NCBI GenBank assembly: GCA_031772625.1
Contig: CM062814.1
Coordinates: forward strand, 360,441,750-360,505,749
DNA: 64,000 nt
From: Pinus tabuliformis
Lineage: Eukaryota; Streptophyta; Pinopsida; Pinales; Pinaceae
Reading direction: 5' to 3'
The number at the start of each line of letters is the position of its first letter. The stretch's first letter is position 1. Below are positions 32,760-43,421 of this stretch, one piece after another. A program made the translations under genes and the position numbers. The notes beneath the pieces are model-generated. The model made no database searches. It was not told the origin of the DNA and saw nothing but the letters and a program-made list of their open reading frames with translations.

Positions 32760-32860
32760 CTGGTCCAGACGACGCCGAGAATCGTCCACAGAATCTCCCA
32801 GAATTAGCTAGTGAAAATCAAGGGGGAAAAGCATCTCCAGAGCTCCAACAAACCAAAGTT

Positions 32861-34960
32861 CAAATGAAATGGTAAAATGAGGGGTAAAAACCACTTTTAA
32901 ATTACTTTTCACGTAATTCGAGTAAAATATTAGTGTTTTAGCTCAATTTTTAAAACATATATTGTTCATTTCTAATCGGTTTGATGAAGCAATTAAACAG
33001 GCAATATAACTTTTGAAGGAACAAAGTGGTTAGCGGTGAAATTAAAATCAATAACTGTTATCACGAGTAGTTTTTATATGAAGTTCAAGATCATTAAAAA
33101 TTAAACCTTAGCAATCAACAAACGTTCCCCCAGAGTTTAAGCTCATTAAAAAATGAACCAATTTCCAGTAAATAACCATTGTGAATGCATTATCATCAGC
33201 TTTTGAGCCCTGGTCGTGTTCTTACCATCACCTCCACACTGTTTTAGCTGATCATTCACCCCCATTGGATTGTCTACTGCTTTTGAGGAACAAATGCGAA
33301 GAGTGATCCTGTTAGCCATCCTTGTGACATTGCCGTGATTGGAAAATTCCAAACCGTACCTGGAATTAGCTGCTACCTGAAATTATCACTCGTTCCTCAA
33401 AAAACGAGTCTCCTTTAAGATCTTTTCATCTGACTCGTAAAATATGAAAAGATTGCTGAGCAATTGGCCTCTCCAGCTAGTTAAAGCTACTGGAAGTGCT
33501 ATCCCTCCTCTAGATTTTAATCTTTTTGGACCTGAGGGATTATTACACAAAAAGATCGAGCGCTTGATTTTTTCGGCTCGTTAAAATTACTGAAAATTCA
33601 TCCCTTTCGTATTATTTTATACTTTTTCGGACTTAAGGGATTGTATGAAGAAAAATGATTATTGGAGTTTCCTTTACGTCCCTTTCAGACTTTTTAAAAT
33701 TGAAAAGGACTGAGTTATCTTTGTCGTTAAACTCGTTAAAATCGAATAGCGACAAACTTGTCCATACAGACAAGAACGAGTTTCACTGTCGCTAGGCTCG
33801 TTAAAACATACTGACGGGTTTGCCCAAAGGGAAAATTATAGGACAAGCATATGTTATCCTCCTCAAGCTTGATAAAAATAAAGAGGTACTGGTAAGAAAT
33901 GACTGGGGAAAAATTGGGAAGAAAACTTGAAGAAACTTTATTGGTAGCAAGTCGCTCTTGAACATGACACTTTCACTTCACATCAGAGTCGGGTTGGGTT
34001 GTTCCGTTCATCGGTTATATCACCATTGGTCCACCGCACCATCCATATTTAGGGTTAATGCTACCAATCCATGTCAGTGTCACCGGTATGTTCAAGAGAA
34101 GTCGCTAAGAGAATTCACTTGTGTCTCATCCGTTGCAATACATTCACGCTCCATTCTTTCATGACTGCCACCCTGAAGCTTGTATCATCAAATCGTTTTC
34201 ACCTCCAAAATCGCCTACTCCATTCAGTGTCGTAGATGTGGGATTCATTAAGGCCCTCCTATGATGGGTCGCTTCTTGTCGACATCAGCTCATTATCCAA
34301 GAAGTCGACTTAGGAACAACCCTTTCAGTACTTTGAAGCTTGCGTGCCTCAATGGCATGTTTCTCACTTACGGTGACAGGTTTGCATCAATGGCCTTCGA
34401 TCGAAAGATTTTGTGTGGTGTTCGATGCCAAGTCCCTTTTCACATCATGCAAATTGTACTGTAGTACCTTGAGGGTCATCATCATTATCGGTGATTCCTC
34501 TTGCGCCTATTAACGGTTTACATCATTAGCTAGTAATCATGCAATGTCCTTCCATGTTCGACTCCAGAACATCTTTCACATGGATTGACTTCTACTCAGA
34601 GTCAAGATTGAACGAGTTTGAAGACCCCGGATCTAGTTTCATCCATCTGGGCTGTGATATATTCAGGAAAATAAAAACATCAAATGTACATTGTTGCTAC
34701 ACAGATGATCATCTGAACCAAAGGATGATGACTCTATCAGAATCATCAGTCTGCCATAGAGACAGTTGCCTATCTTATTTACATGAAAATGAATTTATAA
34801 AGCTGAGCATGGGAATGCCTGCCTCAGCTAGATCATGAAAAATATTATGAAGATAATGTATTGTATTGTATCTTATTGTAGGTCACGTTCTAGCTCGAAA
34901 AAACTTCGAATCCTCATGATAAAGCATTTCACCCAACATGAAAAGATTAACGACCTCATG
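32861..34960 (+). other. Element D 3' noncoding region
   Basis: About 2.1 kb without a supported gene. Between 33390 and 33830 a degenerate array of CTCGTTAAAAT-type words recurs at about 60-100 bp intervals; the same theme occurs in the D leader (5550-5680) and in E (51290-51720). Near 34620 the stretch GAAGACCCCGGATCTAGTTTC has its counterpart in E (about 50470), confirming common ancestry of the 3' regions. Small open frames at 33958-34838 are unsupported. Confidence 0.6.
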
Positions 34961-34974
34961 CTTTAGGGGGCAAC
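34961..34974 (+). other. Polypurine tract of element D
   Basis: CTTTAGGGGGCAAC directly precedes the 3' LTR. Element E has TTTAGGGGGAAATC at the same place, so the AGGGGG core is the conserved plus-strand primer. Confidence 0.8.
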
Positions 34975-35999
34975 TTTTATAGACATTTTTGAGCACTGCA
35001 AACATGTCCATAAGCTAAGGGTTCCTAAGTCCCTAAAAGTGTTGCTTCACACCCTAAAAGAACAAGGTCAGTTGATTACATCATCTCCCAGAAGTTCTCC
35101 ACAGAAAATTGCTCAGAACTGGTCAAAGCTGGACCATACAGACTGCCCAATGCAGAGGATGTGATGCATCTCACCTTCCCATTGAAAAGGGTGCGATGCA
35201 TACTGAAAAGCCCTTCTGTAGGGTGTGACGGGCGAGAGTGGAAAAATGGCAGAGACAGTTTTCAAGGTTGATTGTCATGGAATCTTCCAGAAGCTTCTCC
35301 TCTGACACTTGCCTTTCTGAATTCGCCCAGGGATGAGTAAGAGATCATCAATCTCCAAGTGGAATCAAGAACTATCAGAGAGAGGACACTAATCAAAATC
35401 CTAGAAGCTGACTCACCCCCCTGCAATCATCTATATATGGATCCCTCATCCCAGAGATCCAGAGGCTGGAATTTTGTATCTGGTAAGGAAGTGTTGTTGG
35501 TTTCTTGGTGAAATATCATAGTGTTTGGTGATCTAAGCTTTTCATGAGGTGAAAGAAGGGCTTTCATGCTGGAGGATGATGCTGGGTCAGAACAATTGGT
35601 TGTAATCCTCTTTGCTATTCTTGATATTAATAAATATATTCAAGTTTTCCTCCACATTCTTGTATGTTTGATGATATATGCATTTGTGTGGTCAATATAT
35701 ATCTAGTCCTATATTGTTTATGATTGTAGATCTCTGTTCTTCGATAGTATTATGCTACTTTGATTCCATAGATGCTCTTTGAATCTGGGTAGACGAAGGA
35801 GAAGTGACAAGGATCTATCACAAGGGAGAGGAACCGAGTAAGGAACCAAGTGCAAGACTGAGGTTGGTGTCCTTCATTACCGTCTTAGCTACTTCTCATA
35901 AAGGAAAACAAAAGTGGTTTTAGTTTATTTGTTTCTAAGATAGCTACCAGTCTTAGTGGGACTAGCAGCTCCAACTGGACACTAGATTTCCTGATAATA
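34975..35999 (+). repeat. Element D 3' LTR (1,025 bp)
   Basis: It aligns with 2958-4012 end to end, starting TTTTATAGAC (TG changed to TT) and ending CTGATAATA (CA changed to TA). It carries one GTGATGCATCTCACC unit near 35165 instead of two palindromes, plus the TATA-like box at 35432-35438. Confidence 0.92.
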
Positions 36000-36004
36000 G
36001 GAGG
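36000..36004. repeat. Right target-site duplication of element D (GGAGG)
   Basis: It matches 2953-2957. It falls in codons for a Pro run of the B eORF, so D interrupted that frame. Confidence 0.9.
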
Positions 36005-36481
36005 TGGGCCTTGAGGCTGGCAATCTGGCTTCATAAATAACTTAGCAATCTGGGTTATTTCTGCACTGGACAATTGAGAGCTTTGCTCAAGAAAAAATCC
36101 CATGGAAAGAGGAGCAAGGGGATGAGTTGGATGGAAGTGCACCATGCCATTGATAGACTCAGCAGTTATGTAGAAAAGAATAGTTTCTGATGGAGTCATA
36201 ACTACTTTACTGACAGGGTCATAGTTTGCACAACAATGGTGGATGAGATCTGCGAACACATTAACTGAGGGAAGGTAATATCTGGGGAGATTGGACTCCC
36301 ATATTCCAAGGATATTAGAGTTACTGAGATGGCTATTTCTAATTTTGTAAAATCCTTGGAGATGGTTCGTATCACCAGATAACTCTTTAATTTGAAAATA
36401 TCTGTCAGCCAAGGGTAACCAGTCCTGGTCTTTGTGAGGTGCATTGATAGGCGTGACATTGAGGGCCACAGGGGCCTCCAT
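36005..36481 (-). pseudogene. LTR-embedded eORF of element B, N-terminal part
   Basis: It starts at ATG 36481 (MEAPVALNVTP) and stays open for 159 codons to the D insertion, after which the frame continues at 2952. It includes LADRYFQIKELSGD, ESNLPRYYLPSVNVFADLIH and KVVMTPSETILFYITAESIN. The F eORF carries a similar TLTPETISVATGI block at the matching place. This looks like the N-terminal domain of plant-transposon-type proteins, but family assignment needs a profile search. A TATA-like box lies about 900 bp upstream. Confidence 0.62.
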
Positions 36482-36889
36482 GTTTATTACTCTGTGTTTT
36501 TAATTGGAGGTCAAGTTCCTGTGGGAAAAATGGGAAAAAGAGTGGTTCTGGATGTCTTGGTATGGCAATTATGGACTGCTTCAGTTTAAATTTGGCTCTT
36601 ATAGGTATAATTTACAGAGGAAAACTGAAAATACAGCTTTGGGAGGTGAAAACGGGGTAAATACCTGTATTTTGGAAGTGAAACAATGTAATTTGTAGGT
36701 TGATCGATGAGTTGTGGAGCAGGATGCTGGACTTTGCTTGATCAGGTGGTGGACTAGACGCTTTTGCGGTTGCTTGGATGTAGTTTGCATGCGATAGTTT
36801 TGTGGAAAGAATGAATGAAAATGGGCGAAAATGGTAATTTCACGAGTTTTTAACAGAAATTGGCTTCGCAGGGCTCTTTGGCGCTTTTC

Positions 36890-37230
36890 TGTCACTTGAC
36901 GTCATCGGGATGTGATGTTTTGTCATGACGTAGGGGTATGGATGCTGATGTGGCAGTGACGTGGTGATGACATCAACGGGCGGGGTCAGCGGGAGGGCGG
37001 TAAGTGGTATCGGCCCGCACCACTTATGTGCTAAGGCGGTTTTGGGTGGAGGGGCTGCGAGCATGGTGCAAGGGCGCCACGTGTCCTTGTTATGGTGGTA
37101 ATACTGCCAGCTCCCCGGGCGATAAAAATTAGCGACGGAGGGTCTTGCAATATGATCGTGGGCCATTAGATGCACGAGCCCAGATCCAATGGTTGGTGTT
37201 CAATGGAGCTGGCAGAGGATTATGGCGCGG
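36890..37230 (-). promoter_or_regulatory. GC-rich TGACGTCA-type block in the B LTR
   Basis: It contains a perfect TGACGTCA (36897-36904), ATGACGTAGG and AGTGACGTGGTGATGAC, plus GC-rich stretches. It corresponds to the C LTR block at 14640-15160. It lies between the upstream TATA-like box and the eORF start. Confidence 0.5.
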
Positions 37231-37380
37231 GGCCCATGTAATATAAACAATGGTTTAACACTTCTTCGGGCGATTATTATTGGTTGTCAGTGTGTTTGTT
37301 AATTAATGCATATGGTTAATTAACCACATCTTGCGCAGCGAAGGTTTTTAATAAATTCCAGATGAACCATTAAACCCTCA

Positions 37381-37388
37381 TTTATATA
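37381..37388 (-). promoter_or_regulatory. TATA-like box upstream of the B eORF
   Basis: On the minus strand it reads CACTATATAAATGAGGG. It precedes the GC block and the eORF, as in F. Confidence 0.45.
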
Positions 37389-37665
37389 GTGCTATGGTTA
37401 TAGATTAACAAGGGGTGGGATATTCATTTTTTGGGGATTTTTTCATAAATTTACACAATACGGGGGGGAACAAATTATATGGGAATTATATAATAGAGTT
37501 AAAGTTAATATGAAAATTGATATAAAAATAAGTGCTAAGTTATAATGTTTAACAACTTAGGCTTAACAAGAAAACATGGATCTTTACACAAGAAATGCGG
37601 TTTAGTGCTTAAGTAAAAATGTGGTTTTAGGTCCAGAGATAAAGTGATTTAAGAGGGATATCAAG

Positions 37666-37807
37666 CAGATCTCAACACCCTGGGTGAAATTAGTAAATGT
37701 TTTAGGAAGAAGTGTGAAGGGAATTTAGTCATGCCTCAGATCTCAACACCCTGGGGGAAGTTACTAAATGTTTTAGGAAGAAGTGTGAAGGGAATTTAGT
37801 CATGCCT
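37666..37807. repeat. 71-bp tandem duplication in the B LTR
   Basis: Two adjacent copies (37666-37736 and 37737-37807), each starting CAGATCTCAACACCCTGGG and ending GTCATGCCTCA, differ at only a few positions. Confidence 0.9.
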
Positions 37808-38489
37808 CACTTGATTTGTAACCAAACAGTTGCCATGGTACTTATGATATCAATAAGTTGAACATCTTTGAGAGACAAAATTAATCATAAGCCTGCTTTT
37901 GCAACACCAAAACTACCTACCTAGCCTACAGTACCTAACATTTTTCTTCTTCTTCCATGGGTGCACTTGGACTGGAAAACCCTCTTTTTCTTCTTTTCTT
38001 TTGACTACAACCTTATCTAGATCTACCCTTATCACATCCAAGTGATCAGGTTTAAAAATTGAGCTCCTTTACTTCTCTACCTAACTACTTATCTGCCAAG
38101 ATTGAACAGTTTGAACATATTTTATTTTCTATCTCTAAAATAGGAAATTCGAACATGAACTGGCCAAGATTAAGCTGTTTGGCCACAACATAAATTTCAA
38201 CAAACTGCAGATGAAACTTTTATTTACAGAACATGAAATAGTAGTGGCATTTGGACTTGCACACTTTCCTGGTCTTTTTAATTTGGGGTTTATTTCTTTC
38301 ATTTTTCTTTTGACCATTTCATTATTTTTACCATTTGATCTTTCTTTTAGGGTATACCCTCTTTTCATTTTTTATTTTTTGATCTTTTCAAAATATGGAA
38401 AACCTTTGCAGCAGGCAAAGGATGAACATATTAGGGATTTTAACCAGTCAATCATGAAATATGAAATGTATTGGTATAGGAGCATAACA

Positions 38490-38515
38490 CTGGCTCCACT
38501 TGGGGATGGCTTTTC
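38490..38515 (-). other. Polypurine-tract region of element B
   Basis: On the minus strand it reads GGAAAAGCCATCCCC then AAGTGGAGCCAG up to the LTR at 38489, the same block as in element C. The purine stretches GGAAAAG and AAGTGGAG are candidates for the primer. Confidence 0.65.
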
Positions 38516-39325
38516 CTGCTGAAAAGTCAAGAACAATAGGTGAGATGGCCTTATGTACAATTCTTGTTGCATTCTGAAATTTTCTTTTGCTGTAAGTAAA
38601 CAAATTGTCAAGAGGAAAATGTAAAATATACATATCTCTCATGAGTTGATTCAAATAATTGCACCTCTGTTTTGGATAGTTTGTCTAAATTTTTGTTCTC
38701 ATACTTTCAGCTCCCAAGTCTTCTTCTTCAACTTCTGTTAAACTAAAAATGAGGCAAAACAAGAAAAGGCAGTAAAGTTCCCTCACTGCTCTTCAAAATT
38801 TTCTACAGATTCCCTCCCATTTTTATTGCTGTAGTAAACTATAGAAACTAAACATCCTTATGTACAGGTTAGAGTCATGACATATCAACAAACTGGATCA
38901 AAATAATGTTTCAGCATCCGACCATTAACGGGTCCATCTTTTGCTTCGGTGCCATCCACGCCTTTCAAAAACTAGATATTGTTTCCCTGTGAGGCCTGCA
39001 TAATAAAAGGTCCCTTCCATAGGAATTCAAACTTCCCATGTTTTCCTTTATCTTCTCTTTTGGAGTCCCATTTCAGAACTTTGTCTCCTATGAAAAAATC
39101 CTCTGCCTTAGTCCTCTAATCAAATATCTTTTTGAGTTTTTCTTGTACTACTTGAGATATTTGATATACCTCTTCTCTAGTCTGCTACAAATGTATAGTT
39201 TGATTTATCCTTCTTTGAATGTCATTGGGTTGTATTTGAACTTCTTGTAATAATTTCATTACAGGTATTCCTAAGGAGGAGGGAAATACAACCTCCATAC
39301 CATAGACAAGCTCATATCGACTAGT
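38516..39325 (-). pseudogene. Element B integrase C-terminal region and 3' untranslated region
   Basis: From 39325 to about 38905 a broken translation corresponds to the C-terminal integrase region of C, including a counterpart of the EGPVNDRMLKHY ending near 38910. The rest, to 38516, is noncoding and resembles the 3' region of C. Confidence 0.65.
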
Positions 39326-40260
39326 TCAAATGGATCTCTTGGTAATTAACCTGTCTGCCCATAGTGCACTTATAAGATTTTTATGCCATTTTTTCTTGTT
39401 TTCTTCCAATACTTTCTTAATGATATTGATCAGGTTTTTATTGGATGACTCAGCCAGACCATTACCTTGAGGGTAATAGGCTGTGTAGTGGCCTAGAGTG
39501 ATATGGTATTTGTGACAGAAACTGATCATTCTCTTGGATTTGAAAGTAGTAGCATTGTCTGTTATAATCTTTTGAGGACAGCCAAATGTAGACAGGATGT
39601 TGATTTCTAAGAATTGAATGATGACTGAATCATTGGCTTGTCTACAAGGGATGGCCTCTATCCACTTGGTGAAATAATCTGTGGCAGTCAAAATCCATTT
39701 GTGCTGGCCAAAGGAGGAAGGGTGAATTTCCCCAATGAAATCTAAACCCCATTGTTGAAATGGTATTTCAGTGGAAATTGGTTTGAGGGGTAGAGGTAGA
39801 AGTTTCCTCTTGCCTTCAAAGATTTGACATTTATTGCAAGTAGTAACAAACTTTTTGACATCAGCGAACAAGGTGGGCTAGTAAAATCCAGCCCTTAGGA
39901 TTTTATCAGCCGTTGATTTCCCGTACAAATGTCCACCATAGTCCCCTGCATGAAATTCATTGAATACCTTCTCAGCTTCATCTTTTATTAGACAATTTAA
40001 TAGAACACCTTCATGATTTTTCCAAAAGAGAGCACCATCTAAAATACAAAACTTTAAAGCTTTCATTTTTATAAACCTTTTCTTTGTTCTGGATAACCCT
40101 GAAGGAGCCTGCATGTTTAATAATACATAACATATATCAGCATACCAAGGTGATTCTAGGAAGGCCTGGCTGATTTGTGGAGTCGCAATCTCCTGTTCAT
40201 TATCCAGTTCATTAATATCTAGGGTTTGGCAATTGGTTTCAGTCATGATTTTAGGCAATC
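39326..40260 (-). pseudogene. Element B integrase: zinc-binding and catalytic domains
   Basis: Upstream of a stop near 39877 lies EFHAGDYGGHLYGKSTADKI (HH of the zinc module), then after it TTCNKCQIFEGK (CC). The catalytic triad is complete: TATDYFTKW, IITDNATTF and GLAESSNK (about 39670, 39555 and 39450). The frame is otherwise open down to 39326. Confidence 0.87.
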
Positions 40261-40735
40261 CTTGGCCCTTTATAAGCTTTGTAGGTTTTGTTTCAATATC
40301 ATACTCTAATATAGTAGCAATCCATTTACCTCTTTTGCCTTCAATCCCCTCTTGGGTTAGGATATCTTTGACAACAGTGCTTGGCACATAAGCTATAATA
40401 TGAGACTATAGTATGTAGACTCTGAAATCTTTGATGGCTTTCAAAAGTGCATAAGCTTGTTTTTCCATGATCGGGTATTTTATAGGTGCATCCCTCAGTG
40501 CTTTGCTAAAGAAGGCTATGGGTTTTTCACATCCTTGATCATCTTTCTGTAGAAAAACAGTAGCAATAGTGTGTTCTGATGCAAATGAAAATATTATGAA
40601 GTCTCTGTCAAATTTTGGGCTTGTAAGGACTGGTGTTTTGGTTAAAGCTATCTCAATTTCTTCAAATGCTTTTTGGCTTGTAATGTCCATTTGACCTTGG
40701 AATCTTTTTTCAGCATATTATTCAACAATCTAATT
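40261..40735 (-). pseudogene. Element B retroviral-type RNase H with lost active site, and connection
   Basis: The sequence IIFSFASEHTIATVFLQ has SFAS in place of TDAS, as in C and F. It is followed by EKQAYALLKAIKDFRVYIL and, after a stop near 40405, by KRGKWIATILEYDIETKPTK. Confidence 0.82.
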
Positions 40736-41530
40736 CATTCCGCCAAGTTGGGTATGAATCTTCTTAAAAAATTAACTTTCCCTAGGAAAGCTTGGAGTTC
40801 TTTGACATTTCTGGGATGTGGTATTTGTAAAATGGCTTGTATTCGGTCAGGATCAATTTTGATGCCATCTCTTGACATTATGTGACCTAACAGTTTGCCT
40901 TCTTTTAGGCCAAATAATGACTTCTTTGGATTTAGTGATATATCATATTTTGTGCAGGTTAAAAACACTTGTTTCAGATGATCTAGGTGTTGTTGATCTG
41001 ATTTGGAAAACACAGTGAGATCATCTAGGTATATGACCAGGAAATCATGAATTTCTTTAGCAAAAGCTATGTCCATTGCACGTTGGAAGGTTTCCCCTGC
41101 ATTCTTGAGTCCAAATGGCATTTTCACATATTTGAAAGTTCCCCATGGAGTAGTAAAAGTAGTTTTTTCCTAATCATCAGGGTGAACTAGAATCTCGTTG
41201 AAGCCTCAAAACCCATCCAAAAGTGAAATTCAGAAGGCACCTACTACCCTTTGTGAAATGTGGTCCATCTTAGGTAAGGGGTAGTGGTATTTTAAAGAGA
41301 CTTTATTTAGATTCCTTAAATCCACACACAGTTTGATTTATCCTGTTTTCTTCCTAGTGGGCACTAAATTAGAGATCCATTCTGAAAATCTAATAGGTGC
41401 GATTATCCCATCTTCATACATTCTTTTGACTTCTTTTCCAATTAGAGGGAGGAGTATAGGGTTGACCCTTCTGAGTTTTTTCTTGAAAGGTTTCCGATTT
41501 TCTTTGAGGGGTATTGTATGCTAAATCACA
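40736..41530 (-). pseudogene. Element B reverse transcriptase core
   Basis: The last 130 codons (41127-40735) are open and contain KMPFGLKNAGETFQRAMDIA, VIYLDDLTVFSKSD with an intact YLDD (about 41020), and LNPKKSLFGLKEGKLLGHIM. The upstream part is recognisable (counterparts of the NLNKVSLK and PKMDHI stretches near 41260-41310) but carries stops near 41172 and 41208. Confidence 0.85.
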
Positions 41531-42110
41531 AATGTGTAATAGGATTTGAGGTCTTCATAGCTCCATGCAAAAACGTCTTGGAATTCTTTGAACCGTTCAA
41601 CATACATAAGCTTTTGGTCTGGAGGCAAAGTTTTGGACAATTTTATCATTTTAGGAATTTGTTCAGTCCCTATGTTACAGTCCTCAATCTCTGCATTTAG
41701 AGGCTTCATTTTAGGCTTCCTTGGGATATCATTAGAATCAAAAATGTCTTCTAGAGGAGTTAATCCTGTGGGTAAATAATTGTCCTTTAAATCAATAAAT
41801 TCAGATTCTCCTCCAATAATTTCATCGACGTCTATTTCTTTAAGCTCTTGCAACTCTTTGCTGGTAAATTTTGTTGGATGTAGTATTTGAGTTGCCGTTT
41901 CAGCTGAAACGTGTGTTTCAACTTTGTCTATTTGATCAACTTCACAAATGGTGCCCATGTCTATGTTAGTGCTGGAAAATTCTTCTTTTAAGGTTAGGAA
42001 ATTATTAATATGAGTGTCATTGTCAAACACTTGCCAGTTCTTTACATTGTCAGGTACAGTTGGTCTACGTTTAATCTCAGCTGTGAAGTGATGATTAGGC
42101 TCAAATCGCA
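41531..42110 (-). pseudogene. Element B linker between aRNH and RT
   Basis: An open segment containing NWQVFDNDTHINNFL, DLKDNYLPTGLTPLEDIFD and FKEFQDVFAWSYEDLKSY, the same order as in C. It is an acidic spacer leading into the RT fingers; no separate function is known. Confidence 0.75.
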
Positions 42111-42744
42111 ATTTACAAGTGCTAGCAAATGTTGCCAAACTGTGAGCATGCAAATTGTGTTTCCTTGGAGTTTTGGCAAGCTATGTTTCTAGAAAGGTAT
42201 TGAGTATTTCGTTTGCTGCCCCTCTATAAGATCTTAATTTGAGATCATTTGGGAGGAAGCTTCCTTTCATTTGTTGAATAACTAAATCAGAGTCTCCCAA
42301 AATTGATACCCTAACTGTTCCTAAGCTTTTGATCAATTTGAGTCCTAGCAAGAGGGCTTCATATTCAGCCATGTTATTAGTATATCTAAAATTCAACCTG
42401 TAAGCATGTCCTTTAGCATGATCACTTTCAATATTATGTATCCAAATCCCTACTCCTACTCCTAGTTTATTGACTGATCCATCAAACTCCAAGTACCAAA
42501 GGATTTCTTGATTATAGCCAGTATCAGAAGTCTTAGAAATTTTCTTACGATGGAGATTTGGATTTTCAGTTTCATGTGGGTTCCCTTGTGTGCCTGATAT
42601 ACCATTGTTCACAGGAATTTCTTGAATTTGAACACTAGATTTTACATTTGTGCATTTTTTCTGCTCTAAAGCTAAAGCCTTGACATCAATTGGGGGGTAA
42701 ATTTCAGCATTGTATAGGATGAAGGAGTCCATATGAGAATGCAT
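42111..42744 (-). pseudogene. Element B archaeal-type RNase H (aRNH), upstream of RT
   Basis: Active-site motifs are WYLEFDGSVNK (Asp), NNMAEYEALLLGLK (Glu) and SILGDSDLVIQQ (Asp), then HAHSLATFAS with His at the fourth position, exactly as in C. A stop near 42181 lies before the last motif. The N-terminal part (42744-42505) is the polar spacer after protease. Confidence 0.83.
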
Positions 42745-43187
42745 GGAATAGATGGGAAAATTATGGGGTTTCTCCTAGCTGCTCACCACGTATTTCATCA
42801 AAGTTTCTCAGTACAATCTCTTTGGCTGGCCAAATAGTGAAATGGTAGCATAAGACATGTCCAACTGCAAAGATACCTAGAGCTTCGCACCCCAAGATCT
42901 AGACAGCAACATGCCATATTTTGGTGGAATATCAGCTACCACTGCATCCATTAAAATTGCCTTGGAATGGTATTGAACTAATGATACACATAAATCTTTG
43001 ATCAATCCTAGACATCTGACCTAGATTGAATCAAAAGAGAACAAGTCTTTGTATGGCCTGGTGATATCTAGGTCCAACTTCTCCATTATAGATTTCGGCA
43101 TCAAATTATGGGAAGCTCCATAATCAAACATTGAATTGTGCAGTATTTTACAAAAGATTTTTTGGCAAAAATCACATGAAATATCAT

Positions 43188-43234
43188 TTGCCGACGTGTT
43201 TCGAACCAACCAATGTGGTTCATCGTCAGGACAA
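43188..43234 (-). ncRNA. Hammerhead-ribozyme-like motif, left arm
   Basis: On the minus strand the core CTGACGA (43223-43229), a GAACCA/TGGTTC stem, GAAAC (43198-43202) and GTC (43193-43195) occur in the correct order. One extra U separates CTGACGA from stem II. Confidence 0.55.
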
Positions 43235-43374
43235 GTTGAAGAAACAGATCCAGCTTAGCATGTTAAATAGACCGAGAAGAGCCTCCAACGGCTAGTTTGA
43301 CCAACCGCTAATATTAGCCGTTGGAGGCTTTGCTCAGTCTATTTAACATGCTAAGCTGGATCTGTTTCTTCAAC

Positions 43375-43421
43375 TTGTCCTGATGATGAACCACACTGGT
43401 TGGTTCGAAACGCGTCGGCAA
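43375..43421 (+). ncRNA. Hammerhead-ribozyme-like motif, right arm
   Basis: Core CTGATGA (43380-43386), stem II GAACCA/TGGTTC with loop CACTGGT, GAAAC (43407-43411), a minimal stem III ACGCGT and cleavage triplet GTC (43414-43416). TTGTC before the core can pair with GGCAA after the cleavage site to form stem I. The very short stem III is typical of retroelement hammerheads. One extra U precedes stem II. Confidence 0.6.

Larger units (their letters stand above)
31195..32860 (-). pseudogene. Antisense PMD-like gene of element D, three exons
   Basis: It runs opposite to D between aRNH and the 3' LTR. The proposed exon 1 ends at 32760, exon 2 is 32459-31585 and exon 3 runs from 31487 to about 31195. 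Exon 2 encodes ECEHEEEDMLVLHD, CGLFKFFCISSMRQQINLLQ, YIPLAIMNIYFLTGLWS and, past a stop near 31918, YPYAGMDFRGDPDLVLPAGE. These match E exon 2 in order. The pattern of a Leu-rich helix followed by an IYFLTGL turn resembles the plant mobile domain (PMD) of transposon-derived proteins. Extra antisense ORFs are known in TAT-lineage elements; the function is not established. Stops near 31918, 31606 and 31480 show decay. Confidence 0.7.
2958..35999 (+). mobile_element. Element D: TAT-like Ty3/gypsy retrotransposon with nested insertions
   Basis: It is bounded by two LTRs of the same family (2958-4012 and 34975-35999) and the duplication GGAGG. What belongs to D is: 5' LTR, primer site, leader, gag and protease up to about 9540, then the tail of an aRNH (30742-31039), an antisense PMD-like gene (31195-32860), a 3' noncoding region, a polypurine tract and the 3' LTR. 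Everything from about 9540 to 30741 is family F with C inside it. D lacks its own RT, RNase H and integrase, so a large piece was lost when F became joined to it. D is related to E in gag, protease, aRNH, antisense gene and polypurine tract. Confidence 0.85.
36482..38489 (-). repeat. Element B 3' LTR, U3-like segment upstream of the eORF
   Basis: On the minus strand it begins TGTTATGCTCC at 38489. GTCCAAGTGCACCCATGG and the following AAAATGTTAGGTA block (about 37930-37985) match the C LTR (about 13949-13980). A TATA-like box (37381-37388) and a GC-rich TGACGTCA block (36890-37230) follow, and then the eORF. Apparent frames here (36504-37175, 38135-38654) are not conserved. Confidence 0.78.

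Noticed and set aside
33958-34838. Small plus-strand frames in the D 3' region
   Set aside because: Not conserved in E although the surrounding noncoding sequence is recognisably related.
38135-38654. Phe-rich open frames that look like membrane proteins
   Set aside because: They sit in AT-rich LTR sequence of B at the U3 border; the hydrophobicity comes from T-rich codons and the frames do not correspond to anything in C.
43196-43420. GGTTCGAAAC as a tRNA B box, making the insertion a tRNA-derived SINE
   Set aside because: No A box or tRNA-like fold is found upstream, and the CTGATGA...GAAAC...GTC order with complementary stems fits a hammerhead better. The pattern is present in three arms.
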